From assembly GCA_019188255.1 (NCBI GenBank), contig JAETXT010000006.1, forward strand, positions 1,798,001-1,862,000: a DNA stretch of 64,000 nt, read 5' to 3'. This DNA comes from Verticillium longisporum. Taxonomy: Eukaryota; Ascomycota; Sordariomycetes; Glomerellales; Plectosphaerellaceae. The notes beneath the pieces are model-generated. The model worked only from the letters and a program-made list of their open reading frames with translations. It ran no database searches and was not told the DNA's origin. The position numbers and the translations under genes are program-made. Positions within the stretch are counted from its first letter, which is position 1. Each line of letters begins with the position of its first letter. This document shows, piece by piece, positions 22,201 through 34,091 of this stretch.

Positions 22201-24345
22201 ACCTTATAAGGACTAGTCTATTTCTCTTATTCTTAGAATATAAGAACGTTACTTCCTAGCTCTAGCGATCTTAATAATAACTATTTAATATTTAGTCTAC
22301 TATAAGTATTAAAAGTATTATTAACCTTCTATTTAGCAATTATTTACTAAAGCTCTATTATTACTTTATTAATTACTTTAATATACTATACCTAGGTCGT
22401 AATAGGCGCTAAGTTAATAGTAATCCTAAATATTACCCTAAATATAAATAATATAAGTATTAATCTATTAAGCTTAGTAATATCGTTTATTACCTTTATA
22501 GCTCCTTAAAATAGCGATTCTAAGCTTATATTACGAGACTCTATTTTTAAGATCTTATATACTCTATATATTAGCTTATAATAGCTCTTAATTTTACCGA
22601 TTAATTAATAGGCCTCTATAGGGATCTAATAATAGGTTATACCTAGGAGGTATACTTCTACCCTAAACTCTATAAAGGTAAAGTTCATTCTAATATTAAT
22701 AATTATAATATCTAGAGGCCTAAGGTATATATCTAATTAATACCTCTTAAGAGCTTCTTATATTATATAAGCTATAAAATTAGGAATAAAAGTTATAAAC
22801 TAGAATCCTATATTTATATTAATTATATAAAAAATAAGCTTTCTATCTAAATATATAATATCGATTAAAATCTTATAATTAAAGTTAATATCTAACTTTA
22901 AAATAAATTTAAAGTATTACGGAGACTTCCCTTTAATCTAATAATAATAATAGAAATAATTTATTAGCTCTAGAGCATCCCGATTTATATCCTAGTCTAC
23001 TCTCTAGAATAGGTTCTATAGCTTCTCTATAGATAAGTAACTAAACCGCTTATAAATATATCGGAGCTCTACTTCTATTAGAAATACTACTCTATTACTC
23101 TCTATCCCTATTATATATATAATCCTAGAGCTAATATAGGTCTTTATATCTAGGAAGAACTATAAATAGCCCTATTTACGAAAAATAGGTATATATTCCT
23201 AGATCTCCTTAATACGCTTTACTAGCTTATTATATATATTATCTAAATAGATTCTAAGATTATCTATATCCTTAATATAAAGTAGGAATAGGGTATCTAT
23301 TAGGATAATATAGAATATAATTCTCCTAATTAATATTAAAATAATAATCTCCTCTATTATAGAAATAGGATTTCCTATTCTAAATCTTATTCTAGCCCCT
23401 ATTCCCTATTTATTAATTATTAAGCTTAATATTAAGGCTATTAGGGCCCTTATTTATAAAGCTCCTATTATAGAAATTAATACTATACTTATATTAAGGA
23501 TAATACTATATTATATAGAAGTACTATTAATCTAATATTAAATAAAAAGCTATTCTATTAAAGCTATTATTTTAGCTTTTAAACTATTCCCTTTAATTCT
23601 ATATTAGAATAACTTATTTATTAGGAAATATATAATATAAGTATTTATTAGTTCGCTCTTAGGATTAGATTTAAAAATATTATCTATTCTTAATTTATCG
23701 GAAATAGGATTATCTAATTCCGAGCTTTTAATAGGTTCTATTATTATTAAAAACTAATAATATCCCTTCTACTAATCCCTATATACTTCTTATATATATT
23801 TCTATTACTCTTTTAAATATTATTACTCCTTCAGAGAGTACTTCGTTAATCTATAATCTAGTTTAGAGTATATCTAGTATTTACGAATTCTAGATAGCTA
23901 ACGATTATTAGTTCTATATATTAACTATTCTCTATAATCTCCTTTTCTATTAGCTTAGCGATATCCGCTCTTATAACGTCTATTAATATAGAAGTGCCTA
24001 GGCGTTCTAATATTCTCCTCTACCTTTAATATACTCTTAAGCTATATAGATAATATATTAAAAGATTACTCTAACTTTATTAATATAATCTTTAACTCTA
24101 AGACGCTTTAAACCGCCTTTAAAGTATTTATATAGAGATAAATCTCTTCCTTAAATATAAAGCTAAGTACTCTCTAGTACTACTAAAGCCTATCTAGAAG
24201 GATTTAGAGAACTTCTATTTATAGCTTTCCTATATTATTAGCTTCTATTATTATAGAGTAGAATATTATTAAGCTCTAATCTATATAATATTATATTCTA
24301 TTAATCTCTAAATTAAATTATTATTTAATTATTAAATATATTTAA
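19299..24345 (-). mobile_element. RIP-degraded Ty1/copia retrotransposon relic, minus orientation
   Basis: This is the reverse-complement counterpart of the copia relic at about 25,980-31,025. Paired positions add up to about 50,327 throughout, for example 19,500 with 30,830, 20,430 with 29,895, and 23,160 with 27,165. By that pairing the integrase relic falls near 22,300-22,950, the reverse transcriptase near 21,330-21,830 and RNase H near 20,380-21,030, all on the minus strand and full of stop codons from C-to-T change. The outer end begins TATTCTATAGATC, compatible with a RIP-altered TG terminus. The 5' side lies next to the inverted LTR-like copy at 24,378-24,658. No matching 3' LTR in the same orientation was found. 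Confidence 0.75.
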
Positions 24346-24377
24346 TAGAATTTTATATTCTAATTTTATTAAATTAA

Positions 24378-24658
24378 TATTAGGGGATTACCTAGGTCGG
24401 TAATTACTATATAGGATTTACCGATATAGTAATTACTAGGGCTAGGATGTACAGCTCTTAGGAGTACGTAATTTATAGCTTATATAATCGGTAAATTAGA
24501 TAGGTATATCTAATTTATATAGGTAGTAGTAATTTAGAGAGATAGAATTATTAAAAATAATTATAACCCTTATATTACCTACCCTACCGATTTAGAGCTC
24601 TTAAGTATAGCTAAAGTAATGAATTAGGGTTTATATAAGTAGTAAAGCCCTCTTAATA
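24378..24658 (-). repeat. LTR-like sequence, inverted copy (RIP-mutated)
   Basis: The inverted partner of 18,419-18,695, similar along its whole length (about 281 bp). It lies about 30 bp from the 5' side of the minus-oriented copia relic, the place expected for a 5' LTR. Its partner at the far end is in the wrong orientation for an intact retrotransposon. Confidence 0.6.
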
Positions 24659-25979
24659 CTAATTAATATTACGTTTAATATAATATAGAATAGCTAGAGC
24701 TAGAGAAGTTAAGATCGATCCTACGGATAATAAATTCGCTATATATAAGCTTATCGGTTATACTTTATAAGTAATCGTAAGAGCACTATTTACTTTAAGT
24801 ATTTTAGGACTCTTATAAGAGCTTAGTAATAGGGAAATCCCCTATTACGTAATCTATAGGAGTACCGTCTACTTCGAGTACCTTAGGACTTCTACGCTTA
24901 AGATTACTATTTAGGCTATATTACTAATTATTAAACCTAATAAACGAAGCTCTACGGAATAGTTAATTAGCTATAATAGAGCTTTAATAAAATTAGTAAT
25001 AATAAGCTCCTCGGATTATAGTAATAGCACTATAATAGAGCTAAAGAGTATTAAAAAGATATAATAGGAGTTCGATAGTATTCTAGAAGAACTTAGTATA
25101 TTACGCTTAATATAGAAGGTTAAGAAGGGTCTCGATATTAACTTTATCGTTTATAGAATAGAATTATAATTCCCTAGATTACTAGATTTAGTATCTATAG
25201 ATCTTAAGAGCGCCTAGATCCTTAAAGTAATAAGTATATATAGGATTATAAAGGGAGTTTACTTCCTAGAAGTATTTATTAAAGACTTCTAAGGCTAGAC
25301 CGAAGAGGACTTTAATTCCTATAATATAACGATTATTCGAGTATTAAAGGTATATCTAATAGAGCGTAGGATCCTTCTTCTAGGAGTAGTAAATACTAAG
25401 ACGTCGAAGAGACTAATCCTAATACTTTTATAGGAAGAGATACTTAATATAATAGAATTAATTATTACCGATTAGGATTTAATACTTTAAAGAATAAAGG
25501 AATAGGAAGATTAATAGGACGATAAATAATAATCTATAAGGAATGCTTAGCTATCCTAAATCCGAAAACTATAAATAGGGAGGATAGATCCCTAATAGCC
25601 CTTAGTTCTAGGGTTATCTAATTAATAGAATAAATAATCTAGTTAATAAGAGATTATACTTTAATTATAAAGAAATAAGACTTTACCCCTAAATATTACT
25701 TAGAATTTATTAACTTAGTACTATATTCTATTACTATATAAATTAGTAAATTTACTAATCGATAGAGCTATAATTAAGTAATTTATATTATTCTAGAATA
25801 AGGAGAGTAATTACTCTAAGGAGATATATAATATCCTTAATAATAAAATATATATCTTTATAGACGTTTACGAACTATTATAAATCCGCTATATATAGCT
25901 CTATATACTTTTCCTAAATATACTTTTAGAATATATATAAACTTTCTTCTTAGAATATATAAACCGGAATATAGGACTT
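24659..25979. other. Unmatched centre of the inverted copia pair
   Basis: RIP-mutated DNA that has no counterpart on the other side of the inverted repeat. Read on the plus strand with stops taken as mutated codons, a long coding-like run can be followed from about 24,700, but I could not match it to gag, a capsid or any named protein. It may be the 5' part of the right-hand element or a separate insertion. Confidence 0.4.
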
Positions 25980-28900
25980 TATTAAATATATTTAGCGATT
26001 AAATAATAATTCGATTTAGAGATTAATAGAATATAATATTATATAAATTAGAGCTCGATAACGTTCTATTCTATAATAATAGAAGTTAATAATATAGGAA
26101 AGCTATAAATAGAAATTCTCTAAATCCTTCTAAATAGGCTTTAATAGTATTAGAGAATATTTAATTATATATTTAAGGAAGAGATTTATCTCTATATAAA
26201 TACTCTAAGGGCAGTTTAAGGCGTCTTAGAGCTAAAGATTATGTTAATAAAGTTAGAGTAATCTTTTAATATATTATCTATATAGCTTAAGAGTATATTA
26301 AAGGTAGAGGAGAATATTAGAACGCCTAGGCACTTCTATATTAATAGATATTATAGGAGCGGATATCGCTAAGCTAATAGAAAAGGAGATTATAGAGAAT
26401 AGTTAATATATAGAATTAATAATCGTTAACTATCTAGAATTCGTAAATACTAGATATACTCTAAACTAGATTATAGATCGATAAAGTATTCTCTTAAGGA
26501 ATAATAATATTTAAAAGAATAGTAGAAATATATATAGGAAGTATATAGGGATTAATAGAAGGGATATTATTAGTTTTTAATAATAATAGAACCTATTAAG
26601 AGCTTAGAATTAGATAATCTTATTTTCGATAAACTAAGAATAGACGATACTTTTAAATCTAATCCTAAGAGTAAATTAATAAATACTTATATTATATACT
26701 TCCTAGTAAATAAATTATTCTAATATAGAATTAAGGGGAGTAATCTAAAGGCTAAAATAATAGCTCTAATAGAATAGTTCTTTATTTAATATTAGATTAA
26801 TAATACTTCTATATAATATAGTATTATCCTTAATATAAGTATAATATTAATTTCTATAATAGGAGCTTTATAAATAAGGGCCTTAATAGCTTTAATACTA
26901 AATCTAATAATTAATAAATAGGGAATAGGGGCTAAAATAAGATTTAGAATAGGAAATCCTATTTCTACGATAAAGGAGATTACTATTCTAATATTAATTA
27001 GGAGAATTATATTCTATATTATCCTAATAAATACTTTATTCCTATTTTATATTAAAAATATAAACGATCTTAGAATCTATTTAGATAATATATATAATAA
27101 GCTAGTAAAGCGTATTAAGGAGATCTAGGAGTATACGCCTATTTTTCGTAAATAGGGCTATTTATAGTTCTTCCTAGATACGAAGACCTATATTAGCTCT
27201 AGGATTATATATATAATAGGGATAGAGAGCGATAGAGTAGTATTTCTAATAGAAGTAGAGCTCTAATATATTTATAAGCGGTTCGGTTATTTATCTATAA
27301 AGAAGCTATAGAACTTACTCTAGAGAATAGACTAGGAAATAAATCGGGATACTCTAGAATTAATAAACTACTTCTATTACTATGATTAGATTAAAGGGAA
27401 ATCTCTATAATACTTTAAGTTTACTTTAAAGTTAAATATCGACTTTAATTATAAGATTTTAATCGATATTATATATTTAGATAAAAAGCTTATTTTTTAT
27501 ATAATTAATATAAATATAGGATTCTAATCTATAACTTTTATTCCTAATTTTATAGTTTACGTAATATAGGAAGCTCTTAAAAAATATTAATTAAATATAT
27601 ACCTTAGGCCTCTAAATATTATAACTATTAATACTAGAATGAACTTTACTTTTATAGAATTTAGGGTAGAGGTATACCTCCTAGGTATAACCTACTATTA
27701 GATCCCTATAGAGGCCTATTAATTAATTAGTAAGGTTAAGAGCTATTATAAGCCGATATATAGAGCGTATAAGATTTTAAAGGTAGAGTCTTATAATATA
27801 AGCCTAGAATCGCTACTTTAAGGAGCTATAAAGGTAATAAACGATACTACTAGGCTTAATAGATTAATACCTATATTATTTATATTTAAGGCGATATTTA
27901 GGATTACTATTAATTTAACGCTTACTATAACCTAGGCATAGCGTACTAAAGCGGTTAATAAAGCAATAGCGGAGCTTTAGTAAATAGTTATTAAATAGAA
28001 GGTTAATAATACTCTTAATACCTATAATGGACTACATATTAAGTAATTACTATTAAGATCGCTAGAGCTAGGAAGGGATATTCTTATATTCCGAGAATAG
28101 GAGAAATAGACTAGTCTTTATAAAGTTATATCGGTTTCTAATATAGTAATTATAATCGAAATAGTTAATAGCTTAATAGAGTTTAGAGGAATATATATTA
28201 AACTATATAATAGATCGCTAGATTAATAAGCTAAGGAGATAATAGTAGTTCGAACTCTAAAGACCCTAGAACTATTTAAATACTTAGAACTAATTCTACT
28301 ATAACGATATAGGAGACCTAGGAAGTTAATAAATACTATAAATCTATTATAAGCGGCTTTTATAGATCGTAAAAGTAATACGATTAGGACTTTATAGATC
28401 GAGCATTAATTTATTATTAAAAGGGAATAATAGGGGTACGACCTAGCTATTTAATTATATAATAAAAGTAGAATAATAACCCTTAAGAAGCTATTTAAAT
28501 AGTCTAATTAAGAGGAAATCGATTTACTCTTAATAGCTAGAATAATTATATTAATTAGGAGATCCGTATTTCCTAATATTAAGATCTTTAGATATTAGCT
28601 TATAAAAGAGGTAAAAGGCCTCCTTTAAGCTCTATATAAGAAATTAAGATTAATAGTTTAAGGATATAGTAATTAGGAGAAGATAACCCTATTAATATAA
28701 TTGCCTACGATTATATATTATAATTAACGATTAATCCTAGCGATTATTCTAATATTATAGTAACGTAGCTATTAATTAATATTCTATAATATTAATTAAG
28801 CCTATATTTAGAGTATTATAGATCTATTATATAACGTTCTCCTATATATTCCTAAGGAGCTATAATATAGATACCTTAATAGAATCGTCTTCTATATTAT

Positions 28901-31025
28901 AAAGCCGCTCTATAGTATTATAGAATTAGGTCTCTATTAGTTTATAATCTATTAACGCTATTATAGAGAGCGCCTAAACGCTATTCTAATAGGCTACGAT
29001 CCGTATTTACTTCTAACTAGAGCTAGAGAGAGCTTAAGATTAATCGGAATATAGATTAACGATACCCTTAACCTCGGAGAGCCTATATTTATATAAAAGG
29101 AATAAATAGAGCTCGAAAGCGCTAGCTTCTAAGTAAAGCCTATTTCCGTCCTTAATATAGGATCTAATAGTATCTTTAATAGCTATATTATTAAAATTAG
29201 AATTAAAGATCTTACGATTTAATAGAAAGGCTAAGGTAATTGCTTAGAGCTAGTAACCCTAGGGATAGCGAGCTTAGAATAGGAATATATTACTTAGAGA
29301 GCTTATAATATTTATATTACTTTAATTTATTAATTAGAGGTAGCCTTCGATTTCTCTATTATAGCCTAAGCTAAGGACTTATAGGAGGACGACTTTAAAT
29401 AGCTTAATAAATATATATAATAATAGATCGTTAATATAAGCTATAGCTTAAATTATATATATTTAGATCTCTTAATAGCCTAACTTTATATATTTATTAA
29501 TAGCTCCTTTATTAATAATAAGGACCTAAGTTTATAGATCGGATTCGTTATCCTCCTTAATAATAAATATTCCTATAATTAAGAGAATACCTTTATAGTA
29601 TATAGTAATATCCTCTATTAATAATCTATTAAATATAAATAGGTTATATATTTAGTTCTAGCTAGCGAGATCTATAGGATAATTAATAGCTTCGATATAG
29701 CTTATATCCTTAAATAGACGCTCTAAGAGATCTATAAATACTTAAAATTACTATTCTTATAGATAATTATCTATATTAATAGCTACTCGCTCTATTAATA
29801 TTTAATTTAATTAAATATAATAATAGAGAAACGCTTAATAATAGATCTTATAGTATTATAGTAAAACTACGAAGAATATAAAGTCGACGAAATTCATTAG
29901 ATCGCTAGAAGCGATAACCCTATAGATTTAATAATTAAAGGAATATTAAATTAAATATTAGAAGTACTAATAAGCTTTAATAAAATTATAATTAAGATTA
30001 AAGGATAAATTAAATATTAAGAAAAGAATAATTAAGGAGTAAATATAATTAATATTAATAAAAATATAGTAAAGCTTAAAAACGAGTACCCTAGAAGTAA
30101 AAACGATGACCCCGTAATTAGTAAAATAGTAAAATAACCGCTCTATAAAGCGGACTAAGCTTCGGAATCCGAAGAATCTAAGTTTAATTACTTTAACGAA
30201 TCCTATTAGAGGTAGTTAAAGAGCTATAGAGCTATAGCCCGCTTAGCTACTTTATAATCGGTATTATAAAGATTATCGAGGTCCTTATTAGGGTTATTAC
30301 CCCTTTTTATTTCCTCCTCTTTAATAATTATTAATATATTCTTTATAATAATATATTACTTCTTTATATCCTATATCCCCTATTAATTAATTATATAATT
30401 AGATAATTAGGGAAATAATAGAGAAGAGAGCTTATTAGCTTATTATTCTTATCCTAAGCGGTTAAAAACTTTATAATAGGCTTAAACGCCCTAACTAGAC
30501 TATAGATAATAATCGTTAAAGCTATAGATACTAGAAAATAGAGATTACGGAAGTTTATATTAATTTATAAGAATATTTAGAAGTATATTTATAATAATAG
30601 GAACCCTTAGGCTCTAAATCGTAATATACGCTATTAATGCTAATTTTAATTTACTTATTAGTAAGATAAGACTTTAAATACCTTAAATAGGGGACTTTAT
30701 AAATATTATTATATATATATATTATATCCTAGATTAATAGCTCCTACGATTAATATTAACTAGGTTCTTATACTTCGCTATTCTCTTAATAGGAGGGGTA
30801 ATAGGTATAAGGGCTTTACGCTTAAGCGGTATTATCGAGGCTAGGATAAGAGAAAAAGAGAGAGAGAAAGAGTAGTAAAAATAGGGATTTAGTAATCGTC
30901 GGAGCTCTAAAATAATAGATTAAGCTAGCTAATCTTAAAAATAAAGAATCGTTATAAGGAAGAGGGAAAGTAAAAGGAATAGAATTATTATAATTTATTA
31001 ATTAGATATATAGATCTATAGAATA
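25980..31025 (+). mobile_element. RIP-degraded Ty1/copia retrotransposon relic, plus orientation
   Basis: The plus strand, read through its many stop codons, keeps the order of a copia polyprotein. An integrase-core relic lies near 27,380-28,020, with residual KIDIMYLDKK-like and IPIEAY-like segments. An RVT_2 reverse-transcriptase relic lies near 28,500-29,000 (KKLRLIV*GYS, *AYI*S-type remnants). RNase H lies near 29,300-29,950 (remnants of a DSFSLY-type and an EKRLMID-type motif). The integrase-before-RT order identifies copia rather than gypsy. The 3' end is GAATA at 31,025, probably an original GAACA (CA terminus). A pogo-like transposon begins at the next base. I found no direct LTR pair. 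Confidence 0.8.
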
Positions 31026-31075
31026 ACGTAATCCACAAGCGAGTGGTTCACCCAAGCGAGTGGTTCACTTCGCCC
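31026..31075 (+). repeat. Left terminal inverted repeat of the pogo-like element
   Basis: A ~50-bp TIR holding two copies of GCGAGTGGTTCAC spaced 17 bp apart, likely transposase-binding sites. Confidence 0.9.
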
Positions 31076-31123
31076 GGGCCCACGACCTACACCTGAATTC
31101 TACAGATTCCACCTCCGCCCGCG

Positions 31124-32778
31124 ATGGAGACTCTTTCAAAAGAAGGTCAATTATTCCTTGCTATCCAAGCTATGGACAATGACCCGAACCTAAGCGCCCG
31201 GAGTGCTGCGAGGATCTACACCGTCCCCTTAACGACGCTCCTCCGACGCCAGAAGGGCAAACCCTCCCGACGCGAAAGCCCGCCCAATTCTGCCAAATTA
31301 ACAGTACTAGAAGAGAAAACTATTGTCGAATATATCCTTGACCTAGATGCGCGATCTTACCCTCCCCGGTTGGGTGAGGTCGGAGATATGGCGAATCGCC
31401 TGCTTGCCGACCGTGACGCGCCACGCGTCGGGAAGAACTGGGCCGCAAACTTCGTCAAACGGCAACCAGAGCTCCGGACGCGTTTCTTTCGCAAGTACGA
31501 CTACAAGAGGGCCCAATGCGAAGATCCGGACGCGATAAACGCGTGGTTCCGCCTCGTGCATAACATGATCGCCAAGTACGGCATCCAAGAGGCTGACATG
31601 TACAACTTTGACGAGACCGGCTTCCAGATGGGCGTTATCGCCAACGGAATGGTCGTGACCAGTTCGGAAAGACGGTCCAATGTGAAGATGAGGCAGCCAG
31701 GCAACCGGGAATGGGTTACGGTGATCCAGGGCGTTGGCGCGTTGGGTTTCTCCGTCCCGCCGTTCATCGTGGTTTCGGGCAAGTACCACCTCTCGAGCTG
31801 GTACCAGGACGACGCGATTTCTCGCGACTGGAGAATCGCAACATCTCCAAACGGCTGGACGACGAATGATATTGGTCTGGAATGGATTCGGCATTTTGAC
31901 AGGCATACAAAGTCCCGTACTTCGGGCGGTTATCGCCTACTGATCCTGGATGGCCACGAAAGTCACCACTCGGTCGACTTCGAACTCTACTGCAAGGAGA
32001 ACAACATCATCACACTCTGTATGCCTCCTCATTCGTCACATCTACTCCAGCCTCTCGATGTTGGGTGTTTTGGCCCACTAAAGAAAGCATACGGTCGGCA
32101 AATCGAGGATAGGATGAGGGCGGGTACAACGCACATCAGCAAAGAGGACTTCTTCCCGGCGTTTTCGGCTGCATTTCAGCAAGCAATGACAGAAAAAACA
32201 TCCAGGGAGGCTTTCGAGGAGCGGGGCTTGTCCCCCATAACCCGGAAACAGTCCTGTCAAAGCTGGATGTGAGGTTGAGGACGACGACGCCTCCGGGGAC
32301 GTCCCACGGGGAGCGTGATTCTTGGGTCTCTAAGACGCCCACTAACCTGCTCGAGGCAGGTTCCCAGACTGACTTCATCAAAGGGCGAATCTCACGCCAC
32401 CAGGGAAGCTCCCCAACGTCAATTTTAGATGCTGTTGACTATCTTGCGAAGGGGACGCGGGGTGTTATGCACCAGATCGCTCTTTTGAAGTCAGAGGTTA
32501 TGATCCTTCGAGAGGAAAATGCTACACTAAGCCGACGCCGGAGGGCCAAAAAGCTACGTCTCCGGGAAGGAGGAAGCATGGCTGTAGGCGAGGGACAGGA
32601 CAAGATTGCTCAGAAGGAAGTAGATATCCAGATAAAAGAGGAAACGCTGCAGAACCCGGGTCCCGCGTCGTGGTCCCAGCCGAAGAAACGATGCTGTAGC
32701 GTATGCGGGAAGACCGGCCACAACGCGAGAACTTGTCAGGTAGCTATCTCATCGTCTGCAAAAGACGAGGAGGAGTGA
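31124..32778 (+). CDS. pogo/CENP-B-type DDE transposase with C-terminal zinc knuckle (one frame break)
   Basis: The transposase catalyses cut-and-paste movement of its element. Residues 1-60 form a psq-type helix-turn-helix (LSARSAARIYTVPLTTLLRRQKG is partly visible as SARSAARIY...TLLRR). A CENP-B/Tc5-type DNA-binding domain follows (about 70-140), then the DDE_1 catalytic core with NFDETGF (first Asp, about residue 163), LLILDGHESHH (second Asp, about 275) and LLQPLDVGCFGPLKKAY (third Asp, about 311). The first frame ends at 32,272 just after AFEERGL. The family sequence continues in another frame (SKLDVRLRTTTPP...) to 32,778, implying one missing base near 32,223-32,236. The tail has a CCHC knuckle (CSVCGKTGHNARTC, about 32,695-32,736) seen in several fungal pogo transposases. 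Whether the break is real is unknown. Confidence 0.88.
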
Positions 32779-32835
32779 TTTTAATTGATTTACGGCGTTT
32801 GGGTTGAGGTTTTCCTCGGAATGTTTGTCGGGTCG

Positions 32836-32885
32836 GGGTGAAGTGAACCACTCGCATGGGTGAACCACTCGCTTGTGGATTACGT
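32836..32885 (-). repeat. Right terminal inverted repeat of the pogo-like element
   Basis: Inverted partner of 31,026-31,075 with the same doubled GCGAGTGGTTCAC motif. It ends GGATTACGT, then the TA duplication. Confidence 0.9.
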
Positions 32886-32887
32886 TA

Positions 32888-33260
32888 TAAGGATTATATA
32901 TTATACTAATAGTACTACTACCCCTATAATTTAGGGCTTCTATATATATTTAACCTATTTCGGTCTATACTATTTCTTAGGGTAGCGTCTAGGAGGACTA
33001 ACTAGATACAGCAATGAGATCACGACCAGCTTAGGTTGCTACAGTACCATACCGCCGCTTGCGCAGCACGCAACGCGGCAAAGGCCGCGCGCCTTGCTTT
33101 ACGACGTAATGCCAACGTCTGATATGCATCGCCCGAAGATATTGAAGTAGGGCCAGTGATGACCTCAACTGATCAGGGCAACGAAGCAGTCATTTCAGAA
33201 AAAGATAGGTCCTTGAATGTGTGGTGTCGGATTGATGATGTGTGTCCCTTGGGGGTCCTC
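32888..33260 (+). other. Edge of the RIP block followed by a possible coding remnant
   Basis: AT-rich, RIP-like sequence runs to about 33,007, after which composition becomes normal at once. One plus-strand frame from about 33,008 gives an Ala/Arg-rich run (ACAARNAAKAARLALRRNA) and, after a single TGA at 33,120, continues open to about 33,395. A TGA from CGA would fit RIP leakage. It resembles the basic tail of a transposase but no family can be named. Confidence 0.25.
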
Positions 33261-34091
33261 ACAACGAGTCTAGCTAATGTCCGTTTCCCTGATCAGCCAC
33301 TCCTTATCACCTTATCGCTAAGCCACACCTTTCTGCCCTGCCCGGTTTCAATATGCTACTGTAACCCCCCACCCCCTCCAGAACCATCGTCTTAAGATGA
33401 CTCCCTGACGATATGGCTGCATTTGGCGGAAACAGAGACCTCCACTAGGAAGAAAATTGAGGAACCTTTGTCGGCCGGGTCATTGACGATGGTTCCGCAT
33501 GTGGCGCTTCGACCAGCGTCAAGCGCGTGCGCACGTACGACGCATCCAGCTATTTGATCGCGTGACCAAATGGGACATGCTCCAGTGCGCACCCGAAAAC
33601 CCTCACGGCCGCACATTGGGGCGCAGTTGCGCCTCTGTGGATTGTAAGCTGATCAGACTTTCCTCCGCAATACGATAGGAGCACATCGTCGGGACACCCT
33701 CTGATTTTGATCACCGCAGGGCGAGATTGGAGCACGGAGCAGCAGGAGCACTTTTGTAGCGTCCTGATATTGCCGATGTTGATTCAACACCATATTCTGT
33801 TGGTGGCTGCCTAAACAGGTCAGTTGCCCAGCAGAAATCGTCCGGATACTCAGCCCTCTCATGGCCAACCAAGGGAGGCAAGATATACGAGCCATTCCCC
33901 ATGGTCGCTGCCACACCCCTAAAATGGACCGGAGCCGAAGTATAGAAACCAGATCCAGAACAGTGCTTTCGCATCGCCGATCTCCAAGCCCTAGCATCCG
34001 AGGTCAGTGTAAATGCCGCCGGCCCACTGTATGTTTCGTCGCGGCGCAAGCCTCCACAACTTTCTTGGTGGTGATGGGATAGATCCGGGCA
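33261..34091. other. Intergenic, nothing supported
   Basis: About 830 bases with only short overlapping frames. Confidence 0.45.

Larger units (their letters stand above)
31026..32885 (+). mobile_element. pogo-like (Tc1/mariner superfamily) DNA transposon, 1.86 kb, intact ends
   Basis: Terminal inverted repeats of about 50 bp begin ACGTAATCCACAAGCG at both ends (31,026-31,075 and 32,836-32,885, about 48/50 matches). They are flanked by the TA dinucleotide (31,024-31,025 and 32,886-32,887), the standard Tc1/mariner/pogo target duplication. The inside is GC-rich with normal CA/TG content, unlike the RIP-mutated DNA around it, so it arrived after, or escaped, RIP. It carries one transposase gene with a single frame break. 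Confidence 0.93.
18350..33007. repeat. RIP-degraded AT-rich block
   Basis: Apart from the pogo element at 31,026-32,885, this stretch is very A+T-rich. It contains almost no CA or TG dinucleotides while TA is everywhere, and no open frame of useful length survives. That is the footprint of repeat-induced point mutation, which turns CpA into TpA in repeated DNA during the sexual cycle. The edges are sharp: normal composition ends near 18,345 and resumes near 33,008. It contains two copia relics in inverted orientation, two LTR-like copies and an unmatched centre. Confidence 0.9.

Noticed and set aside
19299..31025. Idea that the inverted arms are a pure assembly mirror
   Set aside because: The arms differ at many scattered bases and small indels and have different flanks and centre. 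Long reads would still be needed to exclude it fully.
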